Notes: a model not told the origin generated them from the letters alone. 51,682 nucleotides of DNA from Verrucomicrobia bacterium UBA1200 (GCA_002309765.1 DBXY01000055.1:1-51682), one strand, 5' to 3'. Shown: positions 9,335 through 18,033, numbered from the stretch's first letter. Numbers and translations: made by a program.

Positions 9335-10261
9335 ATGGGTCAAGAGTCGGAAACCTGCCACCCCGCGCTTGAAAAGTGGCTGCGGGAAAGTTTGGAACCT
9401 TTGGCCGGACGGTTGTCGCCGTGCTCCAGTTGCCCGATCGCCAACACCGAGCGGGACATCAACCTGCCCGGCACCGAGGCCATCACCAAAGTGCTTTTGG
9501 AGTTGCTCGGACTGCTGTTCCCCGGCTGCCACGGGCACTCGCCGATACGCCACGACAACTGCTTCGGGCAGACCCGCAACACGCTCCGCAATCTGGCGGC
9601 GGAACTTTACGACCAGATCCGGCGTACGCTGGAATTCGTCTGCCGCAACGAACCGTGCAAAGATTGCGGCGACTGCCGCGAAAAAGCCGCCGCAGCAGCC
9701 ACCGCCCTGCTGGAAGGTCTGCCGGAAATCCAAGCGACCTTGCAAGAGGACATCGTGGCAGCCTACGAGGGCGACCCCGCCGCCACCTCCACGATGGAAG
9801 TGGTGATGAGCTATCCCGGACTGATGGCAATCGCGACGCACCGCATCGCGCATAAGCTGTATCAGCTGAAGGTGCCGCTGATTCCCCGCGTGATGAGCGA
9901 GTTCGCCCATTCCCGCACCGGAATCGACATCCATCCCGGCGCCAGCATCGGGCCGGGGTTCTTTATCGACCACGGCACCGGCGTGGTGATTGGCGAGACT
10001 TGCAACATCGGACGGCGGGTCAAACTTTACCAAGGCGTCACGCTCGGCGCGTTGAGTTTCCCGAAAGACGCCGACGGCCATTTGGTCAAGGGCATCAAGC
10101 GGCATCCCGACGTGGGCGACAATGTGGTGATCTACGCCGGGGCGACAATCCTGGGCGGCAAAACCGTGATCGGTTCCGGTTCGGTTATCGGCGGCAACGT
10201 GTGGCTTACCGAGTCGGTGCCGCCGGGTTCTAAAATCTACAACCGTATTGAGGGCCGGTAA
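9335..10261 (+). CDS. cysE: Serine O-acetyltransferase with Cys-rich N-terminal region
   Basis: This 308-residue enzyme makes O-acetylserine from serine and acetyl-CoA, the first step of cysteine synthesis. The C-terminal part (about 185-308) is a left-handed beta-helix of hexapeptide repeats with the family signature (GIDIHPGASIGPGFF, then IDHGTGVVIGET with the catalytic His) and the QGVTLGALSF and KRHPDVGD segments. The alpha-helical N-terminal domain is longer than in E. coli CysE and unusually rich in cysteine: C30-x2-C33, C65, C76 and a cluster at C103, C108, C111 and C114. It might bind a metal or sense redox state, but that is a guess. Only 3 bp separate it from the symporter gene, so translation is probably coupled. 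Confidence 0.9.
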   Translation: MGQESETCHPALEKWLRESLEPLAGRLSPCSSCPIANTERDINLPGTEAITKVLLELLGLLFPGCHGHSPIRHDNCFGQTRNTLRNLAAELYDQIRRTLEFVCRNEPCKDCGDCREKAAAAATALLEGLPEIQATLQEDIVAAYEGDPAATSTMEVVMSYPGLMAIATHRIAHKLYQLKVPLIPRVMSEFAHSRTGIDIHPGASIGPGFFIDHGTGVVIGETCNIGRRVKLYQGVTLGALSFPKDADGHLVKGIKRHPDVGDNVVIYAGATILGGKTVIGSGSVIGGNVWLTESVPPGSKIYNRIEGR

Positions 10262-10315
10262 CGGCTGTTGCCGTAAAAAAAAGGGGGGAGTTACGAATGA
10301 CGGGTGACGAATTTT

Positions 10316-10393
10316 GAAATGAAAAATGAAGAGAGAAGAATGAAGAATTGATGCAAAAATTTTTCACTCTTAATTCTTAGTTTTTCATTTTCT
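10316..10393 (+). repeat. Palindromic intergenic repeat, copy A
   Basis: This 78-bp A/T-rich element is nearly identical to the one at 12686-12763, with about seven substitutions and no gaps. The left arm (repeats of gaatgaag/aaatgaag) is imperfectly complementary to the right arm (taattcttag then tttttcatttt), so it can fold as a long weak hairpin around a central poly-A/T stretch. It has no ORF. It is probably a REP- or MITE-like dispersed element. Confidence 0.7.
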
Positions 10394-10580
10394 CGGCCGT
10401 CCAACCGTCAAACGTGTCTATCTCCGACCGCAATCTCTTAATCTTGTAAATAATGTTAATCCTGTCTGAAGGAAAAAGGCGGTGTGGGGCTCACGCTCAT
10501 CGCCTCAACCATCTTTTTCAGCTCTGTGCTTCTTTCTTTAGGTCAACAAGAAAGTGTCAACCTATCGTAAAACTGGACTG

Positions 10581-10609
10581 TTGACTTAAGAGAACAAAAA
10601 CTGTACACT
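10581..10609 (+). promoter_or_regulatory. Promoter of the GH20-like gene
   Basis: TTGACT (10581-10586), a 17-bp spacer and TACACT (10604-10609). The predicted start is near 10616, giving a leader of about 44 nt that contains the taggagg ribosome site at 10644-10650. Confidence 0.6.
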
Positions 10610-10659
10610 TCATAGCGTTGTTGGGATTATATTCCCCACGCAATAGGAGGATTTTGCAG

Positions 10660-11673
10660 ATGACCAGAAAAACTTTTATGCGTAACATGGCTTTCGGGGC
10701 CGCCGCCGCGGCTTTCCCCGGATTTGCCGCCCCCCAACCGGCCAAAACCGACGAAATTCGCGCGGTTTTGCTCCACCTCGGCTCAAACATGTGGAGCAAG
10801 TATTCCACGAAACTGCGAACCGACGAAGCCATTTGGCGCAAGGCAACGGACCACCTCCGGGCCAAGGGTATGAATATGGTGTTAATCGACGTGGGCGAAG
10901 GCGTCGTATACCCCAGCCACCCGGAGATCGCCGCAGAGGACGCCTGGTCGCCGGAGAAGCTTAAAGCCGAACTGGCGCGGCTTCGCGGCATGGGACTGGA
11001 ACCGATCCCGAAACTTAATTTCTCCGCGACCCACGATGCCTGGCTTAAAGACTACCAGCGCATGGTTTCGACCAAGAAATACTACCAGGTATGTCAGGAT
11101 GTCATTGTCGACCTTGCCGAGATTTTCGGGCATCCCCGATTTTTCCATTTGGGATACGACGAAGAAACCGCCAACCACCAATCCGGGCAGGAGTATGTAG
11201 TCGTGCGCCGCGGCGAATTGTGGTGGCACGATTTCCTTTGGTTCATCAAGACGACGGAAAATGCGGGCATGCGGCCCTGGATCTGGAGCGACTACGGCTG
11301 GCACCATCCGGAATTCATCTCGCGCTGCCCCAAGAGCGTGCTTCAATCCAACTGGTATTACGACGAAGACGGCGAGGGTTTCGACCTTGCGACGGTCAAA
11401 AAGCCCTATCTGAAACTCTATCTGGAACTCGACAAGGCCGGGTTCGACCAAATCCCCGGCGGTTCCAATTGGGCCAGTTCGTATTGGCGCAACAAAGGGC
11501 ACGCGACAAACAAAACGTCAATCGGCGGTCTGGTGAAATTCTGCCGGGAGCATATCCGCCCCGAATTCCGCAAGGGATTCCTGATGGGTTCCTGGGTGCA
11601 GTGCGAAACCGAGAAAGACTATTCGGTAATCGAAGAGGGCATCGACCTCTTCGCCGCCGCATTGAACCAGTAA
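10660..11673 (+). CDS. Exported GH20-like TIM-barrel protein
   Basis: This 337-residue protein starts at the ATG preceded by taggagg. The upstream in-frame ATG at 10618 lies close to the promoter start and lacks a ribosome site. The N-terminus (TRKTFMRNMAFGAAAAAFPGFAA) looks like a Tat-type signal, although with R-K instead of R-R. The sequence RFFHLGYDEET places Asp167-Glu168 where family GH20 hexosaminidases carry their catalytic Asp-Glu pair (H-x-G-x-D-E). Aromatic substrate-pocket motifs follow (RPWIWSDYGWHHPE, SNWYYDEDGEGF). It is shorter than typical GH20 enzymes and lacks their beta domain. It could be a divergent hexosaminidase or a related barrel. It converges on the metallo-beta-lactamase-fold gene 25 bp away. 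Confidence 0.65.
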   Translation: MTRKTFMRNMAFGAAAAAFPGFAAPQPAKTDEIRAVLLHLGSNMWSKYSTKLRTDEAIWRKATDHLRAKGMNMVLIDVGEGVVYPSHPEIAAEDAWSPEKLKAELARLRGMGLEPIPKLNFSATHDAWLKDYQRMVSTKKYYQVCQDVIVDLAEIFGHPRFFHLGYDEETANHQSGQEYVVVRRGELWWHDFLWFIKTTENAGMRPWIWSDYGWHHPEFISRCPKSVLQSNWYYDEDGEGFDLATVKKPYLKLYLELDKAGFDQIPGGSNWASSYWRNKGHATNKTSIGGLVKFCREHIRPEFRKGFLMGSWVQCETEKDYSVIEEGIDLFAAALNQ

Positions 11674-11698
11674 ACGCGATGTCCGCGACCGCCGAAAC

Positions 11699-12643
11699 TT
11701 ACCCTAGAACCACCTCTAGACCGTCATAAGCGGCGCGAAGCGTTTCGGGTATATCAGCGTTAATCTTCTCCGCCGGCCAATTCCGGTACTTCAGCGCGAG
11801 GTGCGTAATTAAAGCATGCTGGCCGGGCGGCGGCACAAACCGACCGTTCTTGGACAGCATAGCCACGGTGCGGGCCACAGTCTGCACGCTGGAGTGGACA
11901 AAAAGCCGGAAATCGTCGTCGGTATCGCCGTTGGTCGCCTCCATGATCAGCGCCGTTATCGCCTGCGGTTTAACCACAAACTGATTGTCGCCATAACGCT
12001 TTTGATTGTTTAGTGTGACATGCGGGTCAATGCCGATCATCCGCGAGGCGTCTCCCGGAATCCCGCCGGTGTCCGTTGCGTATAGCAGACGCGCCGGGCC
12101 TTTCTCAACCAAATAGAGCGAAGTGCGCTCCAATACGCCGTTGGTGACTCTTGAAGTGCTGTGGTTCGCGGGTACGCTAGTGAAACGCAGCCCGCATACC
12201 TCCACCGCCTTCCCGAACTGTAGGGCGACCACTTCCGGAGCGGGCAGGGAAAGCCGTTCCGCCGCAGCTCCGATTTCCTGCTTCGCGGCCTCCGCCCAGG
12301 TCTCCTGAACATACACCCGTTTCACTCCCACTTTGACCGCCGCTTCGGGATTGTAATGGTCGCCATGCGAATGGGTCTGGAAAAGCGCCTCGGGCTTAAC
12401 CCCTTCCGGAAGCATGTCAAACGAACACTTGGTGAAGTCGATAAGAACTTTGTTCTCAAGCAGCACGCTGGACTGGCGCCGCGTGTGCGGATGATCCTTT
12501 AACATTTCAGGCTTCCAGCCCGCCGCCCCGCTTCCCAGAAAGCGAACCCGGATACCACGTTCCTCCGTTTCGTCCGCATAAGCGCCGCCGGTCGCCGCGG
12601 CAAACGCCGCCGAGGTCATCAAAAACTGTCTGCGAGTCATCAT
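11699..12643 (-). CDS. Tat-exported metallo-beta-lactamase-fold hydrolase
   Basis: The roughly 314-residue protein begins MMTRRQFLMTSAAFAAATGG, a clear twin-arginine signal. The ATG pair at 12643/12640 follows a GGAAAGGATGGG ribosome site, so the longer frame to 12679 is not used. The mature part opens with RVRFLGSGAAG and carries the metal-binding motif THSHGDHYN (H-x-H-x-D-H), then VPANHSTSR and a YATDTGGIP strand with the bridging Asp. This matches the zinc-dependent MBL superfamily (phosphodiesterase, RNase Z-like or lactonase types). The substrate cannot be told. Both this gene and its convergent neighbour encode exported proteins, and the two sit between a pair of direct repeats. Confidence 0.82.
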   Translation of the reverse strand: MMTRRQFLMTSAAFAAATGGAYADETEERGIRVRFLGSGAAGWKPEMLKDHPHTRRQSSVLLENKVLIDFTKCSFDMLPEGVKPEALFQTHSHGDHYNPEAAVKVGVKRVYVQETWAEAAKQEIGAAAERLSLPAPEVVALQFGKAVEVCGLRFTSVPANHSTSRVTNGVLERTSLYLVEKGPARLLYATDTGGIPGDASRMIGIDPHVTLNNQKRYGDNQFVVKPQAITALIMEATNGDTDDDFRLFVHSSVQTVARTVAMLSKNGRFVPPPGQHALITHLALKYRNWPAEKINADIPETLRAAYDGLEVVLG

Positions 12644-12685
12644 AATCCCATCCTTTCCAATCACACCACCAAACCACACTGGAAT

Positions 12686-12763
12686 GAAATGAAGAATGAA
12701 GAGAGAAAAATGAAGAATTGGGGCAACAATTTTTCACTCTTAATTCTTAGCTTTTCATTTTCC
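12686..12763 (+). repeat. Palindromic intergenic repeat, copy B
   Basis: This is the second copy of the 78-bp element (see 10316-10393), in the same orientation. It is followed by a low-complexity tract of caccaccaaaccac-like units (12764-12810). Related caccaccaaacc sequence also sits just before it (12663-12677), so the element is embedded in a CCACC-rich stretch. Confidence 0.7.
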
Positions 12764-12809
12764 AAACCACCGCACCACCAAACCACCTTACCACCGCACC
12801 ACCAAACCA

Positions 12810-15800
12810 TCACTCAAATGCGGGCGGAACGATTTTGCCGTCACGCTGCGCATCCGGATTGTTGTCATGGGCGATATACTGCCCGTTGGAATCCATCCAC
12901 AGTATCAGCCGTTCCCGTTCCTCCGGCGTGAGTTTCACGCCATGGTGCCCTTTGTCCAACATCTCCCGCAGCGGGGCGGCGATCGCGAGATACTTGCCCG
13001 GCGCGGTGTACGCGGGCTCGAAGAACTCCCAATCAACGTGTTTACCGCTCGAAATGATTTCCCACACGAAATAGTTGGTTTTCTTGACAAGGTTATTCCA
13101 ACTGGTTGAGAAATGCCACTTATCCTTCCGCCAATCGCCGGCGCGAAGATCCGGCGCTTTCGGGTCGCGTTTCTCGCCGTGGCAAGACACGCACTTAACG
13201 TCAAGCACCGATTGCACCAGACGCGGGTAGTTGAACGGCGCCGATCCGTCAGGCCCGGGTTTTATCACGCTCGGCGCGCGGCGCATGGCGAGCGGCGGCG
13301 CTGGCGGGCGTGACGTTGGCGCAGGGAACCGCGCGTTTTCTTTCGGCTCATGGCAACCGCTACACATCAACCGTTCGCCTGGATGCACATAAGTGTCGCT
13401 GCGCATATTCTGAACCGCGCAACCGTCCGCCCGCAACACCTGGAAAAACAGCGGGACATTGACCGGTGCCAAAAAATACGCGCTGCCGTCCTTTTCCACC
13501 GGAACCGTGCCGAGGCACTGACGCCCCAGCTGGCGCATATCGGCTCCCAACCACGGTTTCTGTTGCAACGGGGTCGATTTGGGGAAGAGCTGCCACACCC
13601 GCAACGCCGTGATCGGTTCGTTTTCAGGGAAAGGAATGCGCGTGTCATAAACGTTAATGATCCCTATCTCCGCGGTTTTCGGCATTTCAGCGGCGGGAAT
13701 CGGATTGGGGCGGCGACCGTCCGCGTCGGCCGGACGTCCCTCCAGCGTCTGGTGCGGGATAATCGGCGGACGCTTTCGTTTCAAAAGCGGCATCGGGTCC
13801 AAACAGGAAATCGTGGGATGCGACCAAAGGCGGGTCTTGTTGCCGAAAACGTCCACCAGCGAGATCGCATACCGGCGGCGGCGCATTGGGACGTTGTAAA
13901 GGCCGTTGGCGTTGCCGTCGTAAACGCAGATAAAGTATTTCTCGCTGAGGGGCCAGGCTGTGGCATACGAACCGCTGCACCGGTTGTTCCACGTAATCTG
14001 CTCGCTTTCCGGGAACGCCTGCTCGGGAGTGACGCGGCGCACGGCGCTCATCTCGCCGTCGTCGGAAACCGCCGGGTCGATTATAATCAGCGAACCCGCC
14101 GCCCAACCGTGATGCGGCGTGGCCGTGGCAACGTATTTGCGGCTGCCGGGGATCTGCCGCACGTTCATCTCCATCTTTGGCGAGGTGTTAGCGTGGAGAC
14201 GGGTGTTACCGTTAATCTCGCGCGGATCGCGTCCGTCGGGGAAAGTGGTCCAGGCGTGGTGAGCCTGCCCCGCGCCGCGATCGACGTAATCCCACCGGGT
14301 GTAAACGATCATGCCGTCGTTGTTGACGCTAGGATGCCACTCGTTCGTCTCGTGATGCGAAAGGCGCACGAGGTCGGTTCCGTCGTCAAACATCGAGTAA
14401 AGCGTGTATGACGGAACCGGACGATTGCCAGAACAACGCACATAACCGCCGCGACGTTCAGAAGTGAAAACGATGCGCCCGTTCGGCAACCAGCACGGAT
14501 CAAATTCGTTCCACGATCCGGAGGTGAGTTGACGCAGATTCGTACCGTCGGTCGAGCAGGTGAAGATGTGGTAACAGGTATCGTCGTTCCAATCGTCAAG
14601 CTGGTTCTTGCCCCGGGTCGCCGCAAAGGCGATGCGCGTACCATCCCAATCCAAATCGGGCGAGATTATGGCGCAACCGTCAAGCGTGGATCCCTTCCAT
14701 GCGCCATCCTCAATCACCTTTCCCGCAATAATGTTTTTGGCAACCGGATGATCGGAAAATGGCTGTTCTAGCACGTACAGTCCGTCACCACGCGAAATAC
14801 CGTTCTGCGTGCCGTGGAAACCGTAGTATTGGTCACACATGTGCGAACCGTCGCGCCATTCGTTGTATCCGGGCGGCTCGTGGGTGACAAACAGCAACCG
14901 GTCAATCCCCTTCAAGAGAGGATTTTTTAAGGAAACGCGCCGAATCAGAGCCTGTACGCATGCAAAGAGCGGCATCCGCGCATCGTCTCCCTCAGCGGTC
15001 GCAGCTTCCGCGGTAAGACCGGAAAGCTCCTGACGTTCAGCAGAAAGATCGACCTCGCCAGCGAGATCGTCAACCAACGCGCGGGCGCGACGCAGAATTA
15101 CCGTAAGCGGGTCAGTATCGTCAGGATAAATGCATGCGGCGGGGTGCGCCGCCTGTTCGTTCGTTTTCTTCGGCAAACGGTGCCAATTGGCGATGTCGCG
15201 CCGGATTAATTTCCAATCCAAAAGTTCTTCCCGCCGCTTCGGATTCGGTTCCGCCACATTCCATTTTTTCTGAAGATAATGCGTAACCTCAAGGCGTTCG
15301 GCATCAGACAAGATCCGGTTAAAAATAATCAGCTCGCAGAGCCGCCGACCGCCGTTACGGTCGGGAAAGTCCCGGTCTTTCGTGAGTCGGTCGGCAACGC
15401 ACGGTTCGCGCATCTCCGCACAAACCAGCTGGAAATCGTCATCCGGCAGCACGTCCCCAAAAGGATCATCTACCGACACCGTTCCATTCCAAACCCGCCC
15501 GAATTTCGACCACTGCTCCGAACCATAGGCGCCATCATCCCCGCGGTGGAAATCATACCGCTTGCTGTCGCAAAGCAGATGGCAAAGCCGTGAAGCGTCA
15601 AACTGCCCCACAATAAAGACGGTACGGATATCCGTGATGCCGGGAAAGGACAAATCGCGCCCGCTGTTCATCTTACCGAAATCGACAAATGGGCGCAACT
15701 GATCGGAGGCGTTGAGAAAAGGTTTCACTCCGTATGGGCGGGCGGTTACCGGCGACACCCCCGCTAGCGATCTCCACCCTTGCACCGCCCCGTCATCGTC

Positions 15801-15923
15801 CAGCGACAACGAATCGCGTTCCGACGCATCAAGATGCAGTTTGGCCGTTTTAAGCAGCTCCGGCACAGCGGACCATACGGCATAAGCCAGTGCGGCCATC
15901 ACTAAGAAAATTATTTTTCTCAT
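12810..15923 (-). CDS. Secreted PD40/beta-propeller protein with LamG-like domain and two c-type haem motifs
   Basis: This is a 1037-residue protein with a Sec signal peptide (MRKIIFLVMAALAYAVWSA) and a good ribosome site (aggggaag). Residues of about 25-215 look like a LamG/concanavalin-like fold (LHLDASERDSL, then LIIFNRILSDAERLEV). Residues of about 365-720 contain TolB-type PD40 blades (TCSTDGTNLRQLTSG, DPCWLPNGRIVFTSER, HPSVNNDGMIVYTR). The C-terminal part has two CxxCH haem-attachment motifs, Cys854-Cys857-His858 (CSGCH) and Cys911-Cys914-His915 (CVSCH). The order resembles the large family of PVC proteins related to the hydrazine synthase alpha subunit, but a role in hydrazine chemistry is not implied. 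Function is unknown. Covalent haem would require periplasmic cytochrome c maturation, for which no gene is present here. Confidence 0.75.
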   Translation of the reverse strand: MRKIIFLVMAALAYAVWSAVPELLKTAKLHLDASERDSLSLDDDGAVQGWRSLAGVSPVTARPYGVKPFLNASDQLRPFVDFGKMNSGRDLSFPGITDIRTVFIVGQFDASRLCHLLCDSKRYDFHRGDDGAYGSEQWSKFGRVWNGTVSVDDPFGDVLPDDDFQLVCAEMREPCVADRLTKDRDFPDRNGGRRLCELIIFNRILSDAERLEVTHYLQKKWNVAEPNPKRREELLDWKLIRRDIANWHRLPKKTNEQAAHPAACIYPDDTDPLTVILRRARALVDDLAGEVDLSAERQELSGLTAEAATAEGDDARMPLFACVQALIRRVSLKNPLLKGIDRLLFVTHEPPGYNEWRDGSHMCDQYYGFHGTQNGISRGDGLYVLEQPFSDHPVAKNIIAGKVIEDGAWKGSTLDGCAIISPDLDWDGTRIAFAATRGKNQLDDWNDDTCYHIFTCSTDGTNLRQLTSGSWNEFDPCWLPNGRIVFTSERRGGYVRCSGNRPVPSYTLYSMFDDGTDLVRLSHHETNEWHPSVNNDGMIVYTRWDYVDRGAGQAHHAWTTFPDGRDPREINGNTRLHANTSPKMEMNVRQIPGSRKYVATATPHHGWAAGSLIIIDPAVSDDGEMSAVRRVTPEQAFPESEQITWNNRCSGSYATAWPLSEKYFICVYDGNANGLYNVPMRRRRYAISLVDVFGNKTRLWSHPTISCLDPMPLLKRKRPPIIPHQTLEGRPADADGRRPNPIPAAEMPKTAEIGIINVYDTRIPFPENEPITALRVWQLFPKSTPLQQKPWLGADMRQLGRQCLGTVPVEKDGSAYFLAPVNVPLFFQVLRADGCAVQNMRSDTYVHPGERLMCSGCHEPKENARFPAPTSRPPAPPLAMRRAPSVIKPGPDGSAPFNYPRLVQSVLDVKCVSCHGEKRDPKAPDLRAGDWRKDKWHFSTSWNNLVKKTNYFVWEIISSGKHVDWEFFEPAYTAPGKYLAIAAPLREMLDKGHHGVKLTPEERERLILWMDSNGQYIAHDNNPDAQRDGKIVPPAFE

Positions 15924-16078
15924 CGCTTCCCCTGCTTTACCCCCAGATCACTTTGGCCTTAACGCGACACTCGTGCGGCGATTACAAAGCCCGGTCACGA
16001 CAAACGCGCCCCATACGCGGCTCAACCTCGCCAATTACAAAGGGGTCCGCTTGTCTCATCCGCGACGGAAAGGACGAA

Positions 16079-17380
16079 TCAACGGAAACGGATGGAGGCG
16101 GCGTTGCCGTGGGCATCCAAGCCTTCGACTTGAGCGAAGGTTTCAATCGCATATCGGGTGGCTGCCAAATCCTCTTTGGAAAACTCCACGAAACTGTGGC
16201 GGCGGCGGAAGTCGTCGGCGGTCAGACCGCTGAACATCCGGGCGGCGCCGCCGGTCGGCAAAACATGGCTGGGTCCGGCGACGAAATCACCGGCGGACTC
16301 CGGAGTCCACTCGCCTACGAAGATCGCTCCGGTGGCGTGGACATTCTCTACCTGCGCGCGCGGATTGGCGGTCATGATTTCGAAATGCTCCGGAGCAAAA
16401 CGGTTGATCAGATCCATCCCGCGCTTCAAATTGGAAACCACCGCGATTAAAACGCCCTTGCGGTCAAGCACCCGCTCAACCAGCGCCTTGCGCGACAATT
16501 TCTCCAGCTGCAACTGAATTTCGGCGGCAACCCGCTCGGCGAATTTAACCGAGGTGCAGACCAGCAGCGACTTTTCAAGGCCGCTGCCATGCTCCGCTTG
16601 GGAAAGCAAATCGGCCGCCGCCCAAGCCGGATTGGCGGAGTCGTCCGCCAGCACCGCAATCTCGCTTGGCCCCGCCACCTGGTCGATCGCGACATACCCA
16701 TAAACCTGGCGCTTAGCAGCGGTGACGTAGGCATTGCCCGGCCCGGCGATCTTCTGTACCGGACGCACCGTCTTGGTGCCAAAAGCCATCATACCGATGG
16801 ACTGAATGCCGCCAATGCGGTAAACCTCGGTAGCTCCAGCCAACTTAAGCGCATACAACAGCACCGGATTGACCCGTTTGTCGGCTCGGCAAGGAGTGCA
16901 GGCGACAATCTCCTTAACCCCGGCGGCTTTCGCCAAAGTGACGGTCATGATTGCCGTTGACGCCAGCGGAGCGGTGCCGCCGGGAATGTAAACCCCTACC
17001 CGATCCATAGGGGAGAAAAATTCGCCGGTGAACCCGCCGCCGGGGGTACGCATGAACCACGGCTCCCGCAAACCGGCCTCGGCAAACCGCTTGACCCGCT
17101 CGTGCGCCTCGCGGACTGCGGTTTTGATCTTGGCAGGGACTTGCTTGGCGGCAGCGGAAAGCTCTTCCTTAGAAACCGCCATCTCGGCGACGGAAAGCTT
17201 GGCCCCGTCAAATTTTTTGGCAGCGGCCAAAACGGCGGCATCGCCGCGACGGCGGATGTCCGCCAGCACCTCGGCGGCTGCCGCCTCCGCCTCAGCCGGG
17301 AACGCCATGCGGGAAAGAAACGCTTCCACCGCCAGATTGGGCAGATCGGGAGACCACTTGACAATGACGGGCGCACTCAT
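16079..17380 (-). CDS. hisD: Histidinol dehydrogenase
   Basis: This 433-residue enzyme catalyses the last two steps of histidine synthesis, oxidising L-histidinol to histidine with two NAD+ and a bound zinc. The visible family signature includes the GGTAPLASTAIM nucleotide-binding segment (about 132-145), GPGNAYVTAAKR, the SQAEHGSG metal/substrate motif and APEHFEIM with the catalytic Glu-His pair. Length is standard. The start ATG shares its A with the TAA stop of the upstream gene (TAATG at 17380-17382), so translation is likely coupled to the small secreted protein before it. No other his gene is nearby, so the pathway is dispersed in this genome. Confidence 0.96.
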   Translation of the reverse strand: MSAPVIVKWSPDLPNLAVEAFLSRMAFPAEAEAAAAEVLADIRRRGDAAVLAAAKKFDGAKLSVAEMAVSKEELSAAAKQVPAKIKTAVREAHERVKRFAEAGLREPWFMRTPGGGFTGEFFSPMDRVGVYIPGGTAPLASTAIMTVTLAKAAGVKEIVACTPCRADKRVNPVLLYALKLAGATEVYRIGGIQSIGMMAFGTKTVRPVQKIAGPGNAYVTAAKRQVYGYVAIDQVAGPSEIAVLADDSANPAWAAADLLSQAEHGSGLEKSLLVCTSVKFAERVAAEIQLQLEKLSRKALVERVLDRKGVLIAVVSNLKRGMDLINRFAPEHFEIMTANPRAQVENVHATGAIFVGEWTPESAGDFVAGPSHVLPTGGAARMFSGLTADDFRRRHSFVEFSKEDLAATRYAIETFAQVEGLDAHGNAASIRFR

Positions 17381-18033
17381 TATTTCTTGGCTTCCTTCTT
17401 GTCGGCTTTTTCAGCTTCCTTCTTGCCGGCTTCCTTCTTTTCAGCGTCCTTCTTTTCGGCCTTTTTGGCATCCACTTTGGCGCCCAAATCGTCCGTAGTG
17501 GCGGCAAAACCCAAAGTGGGGACCGGACGCCCCAGCTTCTCGCCCATCTTTTTGGAAACTAACCGGATCGCGAAATCCAGCTGGTTCTTGCGGTCTTTCT
17601 CTTTTTCCAGAAAAGCGTCGCGCTTGGCCTCGTCCTTGTATTTCTTCAACTCCTTCTCGTTCTTTTCCGTCTCTTTGGCAATGCGATCCATCTCGCGTTC
17701 CTCCAGCTTTTCCTTCCGAAGCTGGGCCTTGGCACGGTCATTGAATTCCGGCTGGAGTTTCTTGGCGGTACGCGGCTTGATACGGGCACCGGGAAAGGCG
17801 GTTTTGGCATCCTTCAAAGAAGCCCACTCCTGTTTGGACGCGGCGATCATCGCGGGTAAAATGGCGGTTTCTTCCTTGATTTCTTTTTGAATGGCGGCGA
17901 ATTCCTCCGCATTCATAATCTCAAATTCGGTGGTACCGAACATATCGGTGATTTCCACAATGCTCAAACGCTCGGCAAAAACCGAACCGGCCAAACAAAT
18001 GATCGCTGCGACACACACTGATACTTTGTTCAT
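17380..18033 (-). CDS. Small secreted Lys/Glu/Ala-rich coiled-coil protein of unknown function
   Basis: This roughly 217-residue protein starts at the ATG behind a consensus aaaggag ribosome site. A longer frame to 18063 overlaps the helicase stop and has none. A clear signal peptide (MNKVSVCVAAIICLAGSVFA) is followed by a region predicted to be helical with many heptad-like K/E stretches (about 80-150). The tail consists of KKAEKKDAEKKEAGKKE-like repeats and is extremely charged. I do not recognise a family. It lies between a DEAD-box helicase and hisD, with a one-base overlap to hisD. A structural periplasmic role is possible. The simple repeats in the tail make length variation between strains likely. 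Confidence 0.65.
   Translation of the reverse strand: MNKVSVCVAAIICLAGSVFAERLSIVEITDMFGTTEFEIMNAEEFAAIQKEIKEETAILPAMIAASKQEWASLKDAKTAFPGARIKPRTAKKLQPEFNDRAKAQLRKEKLEEREMDRIAKETEKNEKELKKYKDEAKRDAFLEKEKDRKNQLDFAIRLVSKKMGEKLGRPVPTLGFAATTDDLGAKVDAKKAEKKDAEKKEAGKKEAEKADKKEAKK

Larger units (their letters stand above)
10262..10659. other. 398-bp intergenic region with repeat, hairpin and promoter
   Basis: No credible ORF lies here. Contents in order: a short acggc/gccgt hairpin right after the cysE stop (10261-10274); palindromic repeat copy A (10316-10393); two copies of TTAATCYTGT about 18 bp apart (10438-10467), resembling a decayed dispersed repeat; a ctttctt/aagaaag hairpin (10532-10554); and a promoter (10581-10609) for the GH20-like gene. 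Confidence 0.6.

Noticed and set aside
8798..10105. 435-codon minus-strand frame opposite the symporter and cysE
   Set aside because: It spans two real genes on the other strand, and the translation has no recognisable domain.
12764..12810. CCACC-rich tandem tract, considered as a CRISPR or VNTR
   Set aside because: The units are short and irregular with no spacers. It is low-complexity sequence next to repeat copy B.
13350..14411. 353-codon plus-strand frame opposite the PD40/dihaem gene
   Set aside because: It is antisense to a gene with clear PD40 and CxxCH motifs. The product is Arg/His-rich without family features.
12810..15923. Direct call as hydrazine synthase subunit
   Set aside because: The domain order only resembles that subunit. 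No partner subunits or anammox genes are present, and many PVC proteins share the architecture.
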